Below, piece by piece: positions 43,246 through 51,908 of a stretch of DNA of 64,000 bases. This stretch comes from Flavobacteriales bacterium (GTDB taxonomy: Bacteria; Bacteroidota; Bacteroidia; Flavobacteriales_F; PHOS-HE28). A program made the translations under genes and the position numbers. Positions within the stretch are counted from its first letter, which is position 1. Every line of letters begins with the position of its first letter. The notes below the pieces were generated by a model. It did no database searches, was not told the DNA's origin, and was given only the letters and a program-made list of their open reading frames with translations. Location of the stretch: assembly GCA_019638115.1 (NCBI GenBank), contig JAHBUK010000001.1, forward strand, positions 62,001 through 126,000, read 5' to 3'.

Positions 43246-44274
43246 ATGCTCGCCGACCGCCTCCTCCAGCACGTCCTCTCCTTCTCGCTTGTCGGCACCA
43301 AGTTGCCAAAAGGTGTTGGCGTGCTCGATCCCTTCAATGGCCCCAACGCTGACGAGGTCCGTCGCATCGTCACCGCCTTCCACCGCAAGTACTACAGCGA
43401 TAGCAAGCCGCGCACGCTGATGCTGGGCATCAACCCCGGCCGCCTGGGCGCAGGCAGCACCGGCCTCTCCTTCACCGACACCAAACGGTGTGAAAGCGAC
43501 CTAGGGATCCCGGTCAATGGCCTGCGCACGCATGAACCCAGCAGCGATTTCTTCTACCGCATGATCAGGGCGGCTGGTGGACCCGAGGCCTTCTATAGCC
43601 AAGTGTATGTCCATGCGGTTTGCCCGCTGGGGTTCGTTCAGGAGATACGGACGCAATTCTCTCCGGACGAAACCTCCGCAGGGTCTCACGCAGTGGACCC
43701 TGCGGGTAGGAGCACGAACGCGCAGGGTCCCTTGCAGGAGACCCTGCGCAGGTCCGAAGGGTCCCTTCGTTCCTCAGGAGACCCTTCGGAGGTTCCCAAT
43801 ACCTCCACAGGGTCTCACGCAGTGGACCCTGCGGGAACCAATACCGCAGCGTCCCTTCTTTCCTCAGGAGACCCTTCGGAGGTTTCTGAGGAGACCCTGC
43901 GCAGGTCCGAAAAAAGACCCACACGAACCCAAGGCGACCTTGCACTCCCGGGGCCGCATGACCGGATCACAGCACAACGCAGTTCCCTCATCAACCTGAA
44001 CTACTACGACGATAAAGCGTTGGAGAAAGCCGTGACACCATTCGTGGAGAACTGGCTACGCACGTTGGTACACTGTGGTATGCGGACCGATACCGTGCTC
44101 TGCATCGGCACGGGCAAGAACGCCGCTTACTTCAGCAAGCTCAACGAACGGCTGGGGCTGTTCGACAGGATCATCGCGCTGGAGCACCCGCGCTATGTGA
44201 TGCAGTACAAGGCGCGGAGCTTGGAGGTGTACATCGACAAGTATTTGGAGGCGCTGCATGAAGTGTCCGAGTGA
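43246..44274 (+). CDS. Uracil-DNA-glycosylase-like protein (SMUG2 type) with a repetitive insertion
   Basis: 342 residues from the ATG at 43246 (MLADRLLQHVLSF), about 80-100 more than SMUG2-type relatives. N-terminal LMLGINPGRLGAGSTGLSFTD has the GINPG catalytic loop, and the C-terminal ALEHPRYVMQYK holds the second active-site His. Between them (residues 144-223) is a peptide built of repeats (AGSHAVDPAG twice, SSGDPSEV twice, ETLRRSE twice), encoded by palindromic DNA at 43676-43915. The frame is kept. It probably removes uracil or damaged pyrimidines from DNA; whether the insertion is tolerated is unknown. Confidence 0.8.
   Translation: MLADRLLQHVLSFSLVGTKLPKGVGVLDPFNGPNADEVRRIVTAFHRKYYSDSKPRTLMLGINPGRLGAGSTGLSFTDTKRCESDLGIPVNGLRTHEPSSDFFYRMIRAAGGPEAFYSQVYVHAVCPLGFVQEIRTQFSPDETSAGSHAVDPAGRSTNAQGPLQETLRRSEGSLRSSGDPSEVPNTSTGSHAVDPAGTNTAASLLSSGDPSEVSEETLRRSEKRPTRTQGDLALPGPHDRITAQRSSLINLNYYDDKALEKAVTPFVENWLRTLVHCGMRTDTVLCIGTGKNAAYFSKLNERLGLFDRIIALEHPRYVMQYKARSLEVYIDKYLEALHEVSE
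43676..43915 (+). repeat. Palindromic repeat block inserted in frame in the UDG-like gene
   Basis: Several hairpins with the shared core AGGGTC...GACCCT: CCGCAGGGTC/GACCCTGCGG (43676-43685 and 43696-43705), CGCAGGGTC/GACCCTGCG (43721-43748), CCGAAGGGTC/GACCCTTCGG (43754-43763 and 43780-43789). A second, partly degenerate copy of the block runs from about 43805 to 43915. Frames +1, another forward frame and a reverse frame are all stop-free here. It looks like a protein-coding palindromic element that has duplicated. Confidence 0.8.
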
Positions 44275-44338
44275 ACAAGTTCACGCATCACTTGCTACTT
44301 TCAGCGGACTATTAGAGACCTCCCAAAACTCACCATCC

Positions 44339-45385
44339 ATGCGCACCCTTCTACGTTCCTTGCTGGTCGGCATCCTGTTGACCAATCTGCCCCTGCCCGC
44401 TTCGTCATGCTCCCGCCTCGTTTACCAAGGCCCCAACGGCACCATCATCACGGCGCGTTCCATGGATTGGAAGACCGAGATACCCGGCAACCAGTGGGTC
44501 TTTCCGGCGGGCATGGTCCGCAATGGTGAGGTGGGTCCGGCATCCATCGAATGGAAAAGCAAGTACGGCAGCCTGATCATGTCCAGTTGGGACATCGCCT
44601 CCACCGATGGCATGAACGAGAAAGGCCTGGTGGCCAACCTGCTCTGGCTGGCTGAGTCGGAGTATCCGGAGTTCACGCCCAGCGGTCCGAAGAAGGGCTT
44701 GGCGATCTCCCTCTGGGCCCAGTATGCCCTGGACAACTTCGCCACGGTAAAGGAAGCCGTGGAAGACTTGCGCAAAGAGGAATTCGCGGTGGTAACGGAC
44801 AAACTGCCCGGCTCGGACATGGTGGCCACCGTGCATCTGTCGCTTTCCGATGCCTCGGGCGATAACGCCATCTTCGAGTACATCGGTGGCAAGCTGAACA
44901 TCCACCACGACCGCAGCTACACGGTGATGACCAACTCGCCCATATTCGAGAAGCAGCTGGCCTTGAACACGTATTGGCAAGGCATCGGCGGCACGGTGAT
45001 GCTGCCTGGCACCAACCGCGCAGCGGATCGTTTTGCCCGTGCAGCCTTCTACCTGAAGGCCATCCCCCAAACGGAGGATACGCGCATCGCCGTGGCCAGT
45101 GTGTTCAGCGTGATCCGAAACTGCTCCGTGCCCTTCGGCATCTCTTCCGAAACTGAGCCCAACATTTCGAGCACCCGTTGGCGCGTGGTGGCCGACCAGA
45201 AGAACCTGGTGTACTACTACGAGGATGTGCTTACACCGAACACCTTCTGGGTGGACCTGAAGAAACTGGACTTCGGTCCCAAGGGCAAGGTGCGCAAACT
45301 GACCATGGACCGAGGCCAGGTGTACAGCGCGGAGACGTCCAAACTGTTCACCGAAGCGAAGCCCTTCAAGTTCCTGGGACTGTAG
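44339..45385 (+). CDS. Linear amide C-N hydrolase (choloylglycine hydrolase / penicillin V acylase family)
   Basis: 348 residues from the ATG at 44339. Signal peptide (MRTLLRSLLVGILLTNLPLPASS) is followed directly by Cys (CSRLVYQGPNGTIITARSMDWK), the N-terminal nucleophile after processing; ARSMDW holds the conserved Arg and Asp. The Ntn-hydrolase fold explains the rest. Possible substrates: N-acyl homoserine lactones, penicillin V or conjugated amides; not separable by sequence. Single-gene unit, probably periplasmic. Confidence 0.92.
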   Translation: MRTLLRSLLVGILLTNLPLPASSCSRLVYQGPNGTIITARSMDWKTEIPGNQWVFPAGMVRNGEVGPASIEWKSKYGSLIMSSWDIASTDGMNEKGLVANLLWLAESEYPEFTPSGPKKGLAISLWAQYALDNFATVKEAVEDLRKEEFAVVTDKLPGSDMVATVHLSLSDASGDNAIFEYIGGKLNIHHDRSYTVMTNSPIFEKQLALNTYWQGIGGTVMLPGTNRAADRFARAAFYLKAIPQTEDTRIAVASVFSVIRNCSVPFGISSETEPNISSTRWRVVADQKNLVYYYEDVLTPNTFWVDLKKLDFGPKGKVRKLTMDRGQVYSAETSKLFTEAKPFKFLGL

Positions 45386-45485
45386 GCGAACCGACCTCCC
45401 AAGCCTACTTCCCGCCCCCTGATATGCGTCATGGGGCTTGCGCTGCGTTCCTACGACTTTCGTCCCTCTCCCCCCCATCACTCCG

Positions 45486-46556
45486 ATGTTACACCGTTGT
45501 CCTCACTTGCGAAGCACGAGTTCCCTCCTGCTCGGCGCCACCCTGCTTTTTGGCTTGTTCCACGGGCAGTAAAAGTCCGGCATCGAAACCGCCGATGCCA
45601 TCTACTTCAACGGCAGCATCATCACCATGGAAGGTGACCACCCCGCCTACGTGGAGGCGCTTGCCGTGAAGGATGGCAAGATCCTCTTGGTGGGCACCCA
45701 GGCCGAAGCCATGGGCATGATAGGGGAACGCACCGCGATGAACGACCTCCAAGGCCGCACGCTGCTGCCGGGCTTCACCGATCCGCACAGCCACTACATC
45801 AACGCGCTGTTATTTGCAGGCCAGGCCAAGCTCTACGCTCCGCCCGCAGGTTCGGGCAAGGATGTGCCGAGCATCATCGCCGAGCTGCAGTGCTTCGCGC
45901 TGGAGCGCAATGTCCCCAAAGGCGCGTTCATCATCGGTAATGGGTACGACGATACCGCGATGCCGGATGGGCGCCGCCTTAACCGCGACGACCTGGATGC
46001 AGCATTCCCGGACAACCCAGTGCGCGTGGACCACGTGAGCATGCACGGCACCATGCTGAACAGCCTTGCCCTGAAGCACTACGGCTACGACGCCAACACC
46101 AAGACGCCCGAGGGCGGCGTGATCGTGCGCAAGCCGGGCACCAACGAAGCGTGGGGCTTGAGCATGGAAACGGCCTTCCAACCCATCCACGAAGACGTGC
46201 CCGTAATGACGACCGAAGTGGAGATAGAGTCCACCAAAGCCGCCCATCGGATGTATGCCTCGTTCGGCATCACCACCGCCCAGGAAGGTCTTACGCACAT
46301 ATCGCAGTTGCAGGACATGCGGCGCACGGGTGCAGGCGGTACACACAGCTTCGATGTGGTGTCCTTTCCCTTCGTGCCCATGGTGGAAAAGGTGCTTGCT
46401 GAATATCCCTTGGCTACTTGGGGCAGCTACACCGACAGGGTGAAGATCGGCGGGGTGTACATCGGCACGGGCGGTACCGGTGGCGGCGTGCAGACCTACA
46501 GCACCATCTACCGGTTCGGTTACATGGGCGGCTTGTCGTTCACCTTCGGCAGCTAA
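45486..46556 (+). pseudogene. Amidohydrolase (YtcJ-like), broken and with a foreign-looking C-terminus
   Basis: The open part from 45627 gives 309 residues with LPGFTDPHSHYI and the HxH metal site, typical of YtcJ-like amidohydrolases of about 550 residues. The true start seems to be the ATG at 45486 (signal peptide MLHRCPHLRSTSSLLLG...), but an in-frame TAA (45570-45572) breaks it. At the 3' end, sequence continues normally to VKIGGVYI and then ends in GTGGTGGG...GYMGGLSFTFGS, which looks like an outer-membrane beta-barrel C-terminus instead of the expected substrate-site half. This is best seen as a decayed gene fused by a deletion. Confidence 0.7.
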
Positions 46557-46557
46557 G

Positions 46558-46573
46558 TGCCCCTTCCGGGGCA
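46558..46573 (+). terminator. Small hairpin after the amidohydrolase remnant
   Basis: TGCCCC-TTCC-GGGGCA, a perfect 6-bp stem two bases past the TAA. It lacks a strong T-run, so termination would be weak. Confidence 0.4.
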
Positions 46574-46746
46574 ATTCAAATGCGTCCCGGTCTCTCCTTC
46601 GCGCATGCATCGCAGGAGAAGCCCCCATGGACTTCGCACATGGCAATGACATGCTCCGGCCTGCTTGTCCACCAAGCGGATGAAGCCGTCCATCACATTC
46701 TTTTCAGAGGCCGTGTAACCTTTCGCCTACTTCGGCGACTATCCCC

Positions 46747-47313
46747 TTGAAAACAGCCCCACGCCCCGTGACCGACGACCCGCGCAAAGCCTTTATGCAA
46801 GCCTACCAAAGCTGCCACGAGCCCTTTGTGCGCTACTGCTCCGCCCTGGCCTATGGCCACATGGATGCACAGGACCTGATGCAGGACGTGCTGCTCAGCG
46901 CCTTTCAACAGTTCGAGCAGATCCGGAAGAAGGACCAGCTGTTGCATTACCTGCTGCGCGCAGCACGGAACCGGGCGGCAAGCAACTGGCGCATCGGCAA
47001 GCGCAATGCGGACATCACCGAACAGCAAACTGCCCGCCTTCGCGAGCGCGGTGCCAGTGCCGACATGCTCGTGGACGTGGAGATCCTGTACCGCGCCATG
47101 GACAAGTTACCCGGCAAGCTGCGCGATGCGCTGGTGCTTTTCGAGGTATCGGGCTTGAGCATGGCCGAGATCGCCGAGATACAGGGCACCAATGAGAACG
47201 CTGTGAAAACCCGTGTTAGCCGCGCTCGAACGGCGCTTCGTGGTCAGCTTGAAGGACGTGCTCGATCACTGAACAGCGAACTGCTGCAAACCCTTGGATC
47301 ACTGCTGTTATGA
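46747..47313 (+). CDS. ECF sigma factor (RpoE-like)
   Basis: 188 residues from a TTG at 46747; a GTG at 46768 is an alternative. Region 2 (GHMDAQDLMQDVLLSAFQQF, residues 40-60) and region 4 helix-turn-helix (LSMAEIAEIQGTNENAVKTRVSRARTAL, about 137-165) are clear. It overlaps the next gene by 4 bases, which encodes a likely membrane partner. A TAACCTTTCG box lies upstream. Probably directs envelope-stress transcription. Confidence 0.9.
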   Translation: MKTAPRPVTDDPRKAFMQAYQSCHEPFVRYCSALAYGHMDAQDLMQDVLLSAFQQFEQIRKKDQLLHYLLRAARNRAASNWRIGKRNADITEQQTARLRERGASADMLVDVEILYRAMDKLPGKLRDALVLFEVSGLSMAEIAEIQGTNENAVKTRVSRARTALRGQLEGRARSLNSELLQTLGSLLL

Positions 47314-48638
47314 ACCACGCGCAAGACCCCAAGGACACGCTTGCCACACTGCGCGAGCTGCCCCCCGAAGTGAGCCTCCAACAAGTGGAACACATGGTGG
47401 CCGCTTTCCCTTTGGCCATGGGCGCCGTGGCCTGGCTTATCCACAGCTTGAAATTCAACCTCAACACCCTTGTCATGACCAGTTCCGCAACCCTGCTCGT
47501 AGCCACCAGCATGTACCTGTTCGGCGGTGGCGCTTCACCCAAGATCAGCGACCTGCACGACGCCGGTCAATTTGAAAGGAACGTTGATCTGGAAGTTGCA
47601 CGCGAAGAGCTCCCTGCGGTGGTGCTTGATACGCCGCCCGCAAAACCGCAGGGCACTCCTGCAACGACACCTCCCGCTACTTCGGATACAACTCCACCCA
47701 ACCCTGCCTTGCCTCCACAACCCATCAAGGCCATGGCACCTGTGCTGCCCGCATCAACAGCTCCTGAGCCAGTGGAACCGCTGGGTATCAACCCACCACC
47801 CGCTTCAAGCCCACGCACTTCGGATAAGGAGCGGCGCTTCGACCTGCGCGGATTCAACGAGATACACCTGCTTTCGAGCGTGGATGCCACGGTGGAGATC
47901 GGCGAGTTCTCCGTGTCCGCCACCGGCCGCGAAGACCTGCTCGAACTCCTCGACATCCGGATGCAGGGCAATGTGCTGCGCATCAGCTTCCCGGATGGGC
48001 GGCACAGGTTCAAGGGTGAAAACGACGTGCATTGTTTTGTGCGCCTCCCGGCCGTGAAAGCCCTGAACGTTTCAGGTTCCGGCAGCATCACCGCTTCCAC
48101 ATTGCCCAACACGAATTCACTGGAGCTTTCCGTACTCGGCTCCGGCCATGTGGTGGTGGGCGTGGTCGGACAGGTGAACAAGCTGGACCTGTTGGTGGAG
48201 GGATCAGGCGACATCAGCATATCCCGGGTGGGACATGTAAAAGAGCTGTCCATGAACGTGCTGGCCTCCGGCAACATAATGGTTGCCAATGCTGAAAAAG
48301 TAGATTCCGCCAGGTCCTTATTGAAGGGCTCGGGCGGCATCCATGCACGGCAGATGATGGTGCAAGGAATGTGCGAGGTGGACGTGATGGGCAGTGGTGA
48401 CGTTACGCTGGCGGGTAGGACCGACGTGCTGAACGTGCTGCTACAGGGCAGTGGCAGTGTTGACGTGAACGAACTGAACGTGTTGCGAAGTGGCGAGGTG
48501 AACCTACTGGGCTCGGGCGACGTGTACCTCCCTCGGAACGCTCCTCTACAGCTGCTATCGCATGGCACCGGCACCATCCATACTTCCGGAAGCGCAGGCA
48601 AGAAAGGGTCACGAGGGCTTGGCCGTGGCGGCGAATGA
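47310..48638 (+). CDS. Membrane protein with GIN (DUF2807) adhesin-like domain, likely anti-sigma partner
   Basis: 442 residues. A short cytosolic N-terminus (1-35), one or two helices (VEHMVAAFPLAMGAVAWLIH and a stretch at 50-70), a Pro/Thr-rich linker (about 105-165) and a beta-helical GIN domain with repeats of GSG (residues 175-430: LNVSGSGSITAS, LLVEGSGDISIS, VLLQGSGSVDV). Overlap with the sigma factor gene suggests sigma/anti-sigma coupling, though the N-terminal part is not a known anti-sigma domain. Confidence 0.75.
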   Translation: MNHAQDPKDTLATLRELPPEVSLQQVEHMVAAFPLAMGAVAWLIHSLKFNLNTLVMTSSATLLVATSMYLFGGGASPKISDLHDAGQFERNVDLEVAREELPAVVLDTPPAKPQGTPATTPPATSDTTPPNPALPPQPIKAMAPVLPASTAPEPVEPLGINPPPASSPRTSDKERRFDLRGFNEIHLLSSVDATVEIGEFSVSATGREDLLELLDIRMQGNVLRISFPDGRHRFKGENDVHCFVRLPAVKALNVSGSGSITASTLPNTNSLELSVLGSGHVVVGVVGQVNKLDLLVEGSGDISISRVGHVKELSMNVLASGNIMVANAEKVDSARSLLKGSGGIHARQMMVQGMCEVDVMGSGDVTLAGRTDVLNVLLQGSGSVDVNELNVLRSGEVNLLGSGDVYLPRNAPLQLLSHGTGTIHTSGSAGKKGSRGLGRGGE

Positions 48639-49014
48639 GCATGCCGCGCCAAGGGGGCCCCAGTGCCGCGCTTCCGAGTATGGTGGCTTGCTGAGCCAAA
48701 TGGAGGGCTAATCCCCCACTGTCTCTTGCTCGCCCGGTACATGATGGAACATCACCTCGCACATTCCACTTCGCGATGACCATCCAGCTGCCCAGGAACA
48801 AAACACCAACTCGGGCAGCCATCGTTCACGGAACCCGAACAAGGCCCTACATGCTTCCGCCGGTCATCGCCATTGCACTGGCCATCGCTCGCTTACGATC
48901 AACAAGTATGTCATTGGCAAGCAATGTTCGCACGAGACCGATCAGAGTTCAGCATATTCCGATCCAGAGCAATGCGCTTGGCGGCGTTTCGCAGTGACGG
49001 TATGCCGGAATACC
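48639..49014. other. Gap of 376 bases without a confident gene
   Basis: No conserved reading frame, clear promoter or hairpin recognised. A 73-codon frame (48776-48997) is compositionally odd and unlikely to be real. Confidence 0.4.
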
Positions 49015-50673
49015 CTACTTGCGTTGCGCAGCACCGGCCTGCACCTGGCTTTGCTTGCGAGCTTGGTGCTTGTGCAGTTGCTTCTGCATCATGGGTGGCA
49101 GCACCACTTCCAACATGCCTTCGCGCAAGCTTATCCAGATGTATTTGAAGACCCCGGCTTCGATCGGTTTATCCACGGAGAACTGCGCTTTGCGGTAGCC
49201 TTTCGTACCCGGCATGTTGGAGCCACGCACTACCAGGTTGGCCAATGCGGAAAGCACCTTGGCATGCTTCACCCGGGTGCCGAGCTCCATTAACAGACTG
49301 TCGTAGTGCATATCAATGGAGCCGGATGCCCGGTGGTTGTCGCCTTGCATGCGCATCTCCACGCGGTGTATGGTTCCCCGGGTGGCTTTCACATGCAAGA
49401 GGTCATCGGTCATGCGGTTCATGTCGGACGCCGGGAAGCCGGTGAGCACCACATGTACGTTCAGGGTGGTCCGCTCCTGTCCGACCGGCATGCTCATTTC
49501 CACCCGCGCCCGACCGTGGCCAAGGTGTGTGGAACCACGCAGGTAAAGATCGGGCGGGTTTTCCTGTGCCAGGTTGCCCAAGCCTGTTACAACCGCATCG
49601 ATATGCGTGAATGCGATGGACCCATAGTCGGCATCACGCGTAAGCCGTTCGTGGTAGGTAACCGAGCCACGCTGAATGTAGATGCTGTCCACCTGCAGCG
49701 GCAGCTTCATATCCGCAATACGGTCGGCAAGCAGTGGTTTGTGCTTCGGGGCGGCGCGGGGCAAGGACTTATCGCGATGGATGTTCAGCGCTACTCCCGC
49801 AGCGTAGACCTCACGGGCTCGCAGGGTTCCGGTACTGAGCCGCTGGGCCAGATCGAAGCCTCGTAGCAATAAGGTGTCCACACTGGCTTGATACAACTCC
49901 ACCTGCTCCTGCACATGCTTGTGGTAGGCCTTGGGTGTAACATCCGGTGTAAAGCGGACCCCGAAGAAGATGGCCGAATCCTGCGGAACACGGATATGAG
50001 CGGAATCGAGCGTTAGGGAGTAGAACGGCTGCAGATGGGTCTGCACTTCCCGAAGGTCCATCGCAATGCCATCCAATCGGGTTACCGGCATTCCTTCCGC
50101 ATCAAGTACCAGCCGTATGCCGGTGATCAACAGGTCCAGATCACCCACCTTGAGCGCGGGCTCCCGTTTGCTGCGGTCCTGGGCGCTACCGGTCGCATCA
50201 GTAATGCGCAGCGTATCCACGCGCAACATTTCCAACGGCATCTGTTCCTGACGCTCATGCTCCGGCCCAGCCTCTTTGGAGGGCGTGCTCTGCCCGGTCA
50301 CAAAACTGTGGGAGACCGAAGGCCCATTAAGTTCGATGGTGCCAACGTGGAGCACTTTGTTCCAAAGCAATGCAAGCAGGTCCACGCCCCGCAGATCCAG
50401 CCGGTCCGCATGTACCGTGTATCGGCTGGCGGAGTCTTCGCGCGTGGTATCCACCAGGGGCACCACGGCAAGATCGGAGATGCTGATGTGCTTGCTCCAG
50501 ATGGAAAGGTGCACGTCACCGAACGTAATGCGATGGTCGCCCTCTTCCGCCATTTGAGCCACCTGACGCAGTGCATTGGCGGCCAGGCGATCCTGAAAAG
50601 CGGTGAACAGGAGCATCGCAGCGACAAGAACCAGCGCAACAATGAGCGGAATGGAGGGACGGCGGCGTGGCAT
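49015..50673 (-). CDS. AsmA-like (DUF748-type) envelope protein
   Basis: 552 residues from the ATG at 50673 (MPRRRPSIPLIVALVLVAAMLLF). One N-terminal membrane helix, then a long periplasmic region of beta-rich repeated elements (LDLRGVDLLALLWNKVLHVGTIELNGPSVSH, VDSIYIQRGSVTYHERLTRD), as in AsmA/TamB-type lipid-transfer proteins. A C-terminal HHH-rich basic tail. Stand-alone gene. Role in lipid movement between membranes is inferred. Confidence 0.72.
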   Translation of the reverse strand: MPRRRPSIPLIVALVLVAAMLLFTAFQDRLAANALRQVAQMAEEGDHRITFGDVHLSIWSKHISISDLAVVPLVDTTREDSASRYTVHADRLDLRGVDLLALLWNKVLHVGTIELNGPSVSHSFVTGQSTPSKEAGPEHERQEQMPLEMLRVDTLRITDATGSAQDRSKREPALKVGDLDLLITGIRLVLDAEGMPVTRLDGIAMDLREVQTHLQPFYSLTLDSAHIRVPQDSAIFFGVRFTPDVTPKAYHKHVQEQVELYQASVDTLLLRGFDLAQRLSTGTLRAREVYAAGVALNIHRDKSLPRAAPKHKPLLADRIADMKLPLQVDSIYIQRGSVTYHERLTRDADYGSIAFTHIDAVVTGLGNLAQENPPDLYLRGSTHLGHGRARVEMSMPVGQERTTLNVHVVLTGFPASDMNRMTDDLLHVKATRGTIHRVEMRMQGDNHRASGSIDMHYDSLLMELGTRVKHAKVLSALANLVVRGSNMPGTKGYRKAQFSVDKPIEAGVFKYIWISLREGMLEVVLPPMMQKQLHKHQARKQSQVQAGAAQRK

Positions 50674-50704
50674 CGATGGTTGCAAAGTACACACACCTTG
50701 GCCC

Positions 50705-50747
50705 AAAAAAGAGCGGGAGCACTACGCATGTAACGTAACGCTCCCGC
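50705..50747 (-). terminator. Rho-independent terminator of the DUF4177-like gene
   Basis: On the minus strand: an 8-bp stem GCGGGAGC/GCTCCCGC (50740-50747 and 50713-50720) around a 19-base loop, followed by TC and six T (50710-50705). It lies 54 bases past the stop at 50802. This is the clearest intrinsic terminator in the window. Confidence 0.8.
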
Positions 50748-50801
50748 CCCACCAAGGGAGTGGTCATCCCCCCCCTCGCCAAGGTTTTGATCCCGATCGG
50801 C

Positions 50802-51191
50802 TTACACCGGCTTGCGGAACAAGTAGCGGGTGATGAAGAGGCCCGTCTTCTCGTTGCTCTGTACGCCGGTATTCACCGTGTGGAGTTCCCAGCCATCGTT
50901 CACGTAGCCGTTAATGGTCTCCACGATCACGCGGTCGTTGTTGGCGATGTTCTTGAAGTTGATACCCACCATGCTGAAGAAGTTGAGCAAGTCCTTGCCA
51001 ACCTCCTGGTCGCCCTGATCGCTTATGATGATGCGGGAACGACCGATGCCACCGGGCACCACGCTTTCGATGGTGGAGAACTGACGATACTGATAGGCGT
51101 TGGGCTGTGGCGTGGGGCGGAAGCTGTAACCGAGGAAAAGGGTCAGCGCGAAGGATGCGCCTAAGAGCAGGGAGCGGATTTCGATCTTCAT
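50802..51191 (-). CDS. Small exported protein with a DUF4177-like domain
   Basis: 129 residues from the ATG at 51191 (MKIEIRSLLLGASFALTLFLGYSF). One N-terminal membrane or signal segment. The C-terminal VIVETINGYVNDGWELHTVNTG...LFITRYLFRKP resembles the beta-rich DUF4177 fold (WE...). Divergent from the next gene (77 bases apart). Confidence 0.75.
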   Translation of the reverse strand: MKIEIRSLLLGASFALTLFLGYSFRPTPQPNAYQYRQFSTIESVVPGGIGRSRIIISDQGDQEVGKDLLNFFSMVGINFKNIANNDRVIVETINGYVNDGWELHTVNTGVQSNEKTGLFITRYLFRKPV

Positions 51192-51268
51192 GGTGTTTTG
51201 TGGGTTTACTTTGTGCGTGCAAGATGGCACAGCCATTGCTGGCGCCAAGCACATTCAATGCCAAAACT

Positions 51269-51700
51269 ATGCGAACAAAGTTCCTACCACTACTTCTGAC
51301 CCTGATCGCCAACGTTTCATTGGCGCAGACCCAACTGAGCATCACGAACGTGACCATCACCGAGCAGAGCGGGTCCCGCCAAGGGTCCAATGTGAGCGCC
51401 AGCCTACGGGGGGCCGAGGGCAAGCGACCCATTACGCTATATGCCGACCAGGAATACCAGCTGAGCGGCTCTTTCAAGGTGGCTACCCACAATGTGCGCC
51501 GACAAAGTGCCAAGCAGGGGGCCGTTTACCTTACCATGAAAATGCGCTTGAAGGTGAATGGCAAGAGCAACAAGCGGGTGGTGCAGAAAACCTTCTATGC
51601 CGAACAGGACCGCACGGCAAGCTTCGAGGAGAGCTTCCTGGTGAAGCGGGGCATCGATGTGCGCAAGATCACGGTGCGTTTCGAGGGCCGTATCGACTGA
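51269..51700 (+). CDS. Exported protein, unknown
   Basis: 143 residues from the ATG at 51269 (MRTKFLPLLLTLIANVSLAQ, a signal peptide). Beta-rich (TQLSITNVTITEQSGSRQG, YLTMKMRLKVNGK, ITVRFEGR). No family recognised. It should be periplasmic or surface. An intrinsic terminator follows at 51729. Confidence 0.7.
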   Translation: MRTKFLPLLLTLIANVSLAQTQLSITNVTITEQSGSRQGSNVSASLRGAEGKRPITLYADQEYQLSGSFKVATHNVRRQSAKQGAVYLTMKMRLKVNGKSNKRVVQKTFYAEQDRTASFEESFLVKRGIDVRKITVRFEGRID

Positions 51701-51728
51701 TCAGCACTTAGCGCACACTACGCTGGAG

Positions 51729-51770
51729 AGCCTGCGTCGGGGATGAACACGTTCCTGGGCAGGCTTTCTT
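51729..51770 (+). terminator. Likely intrinsic terminator of the unknown exported protein
   Basis: AGCCTGC (51729-51735) pairs with GCAGGCT (51759-51765) and is followed by TTCTT. The loop is 23 bases long and the T-run short, so efficiency is uncertain. Confidence 0.5.
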
Positions 51771-51908
51771 GTGCGCGCTCCCTTTTAGCCGGAACACGCG
51801 GAGCCGCTTGCGCCCCCCTTGTGCGCCAAGCGGTCACACGACCGAGTAAGCCGGAACAAGGCAGCGCGGAAGCTCGCACTGATATCCGCAGACGCTATCT
51901 TGGCCCCT

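Noticed and set aside
43676-43915. CRISPR array
   Set aside because: The repeats are palindromic, of several types, unevenly spaced and lie inside an open reading frame; there are no cas genes.
48776-48997. 73-codon gene in the 376-base gap
   Set aside because: Odd composition, no start context, no recognised features.
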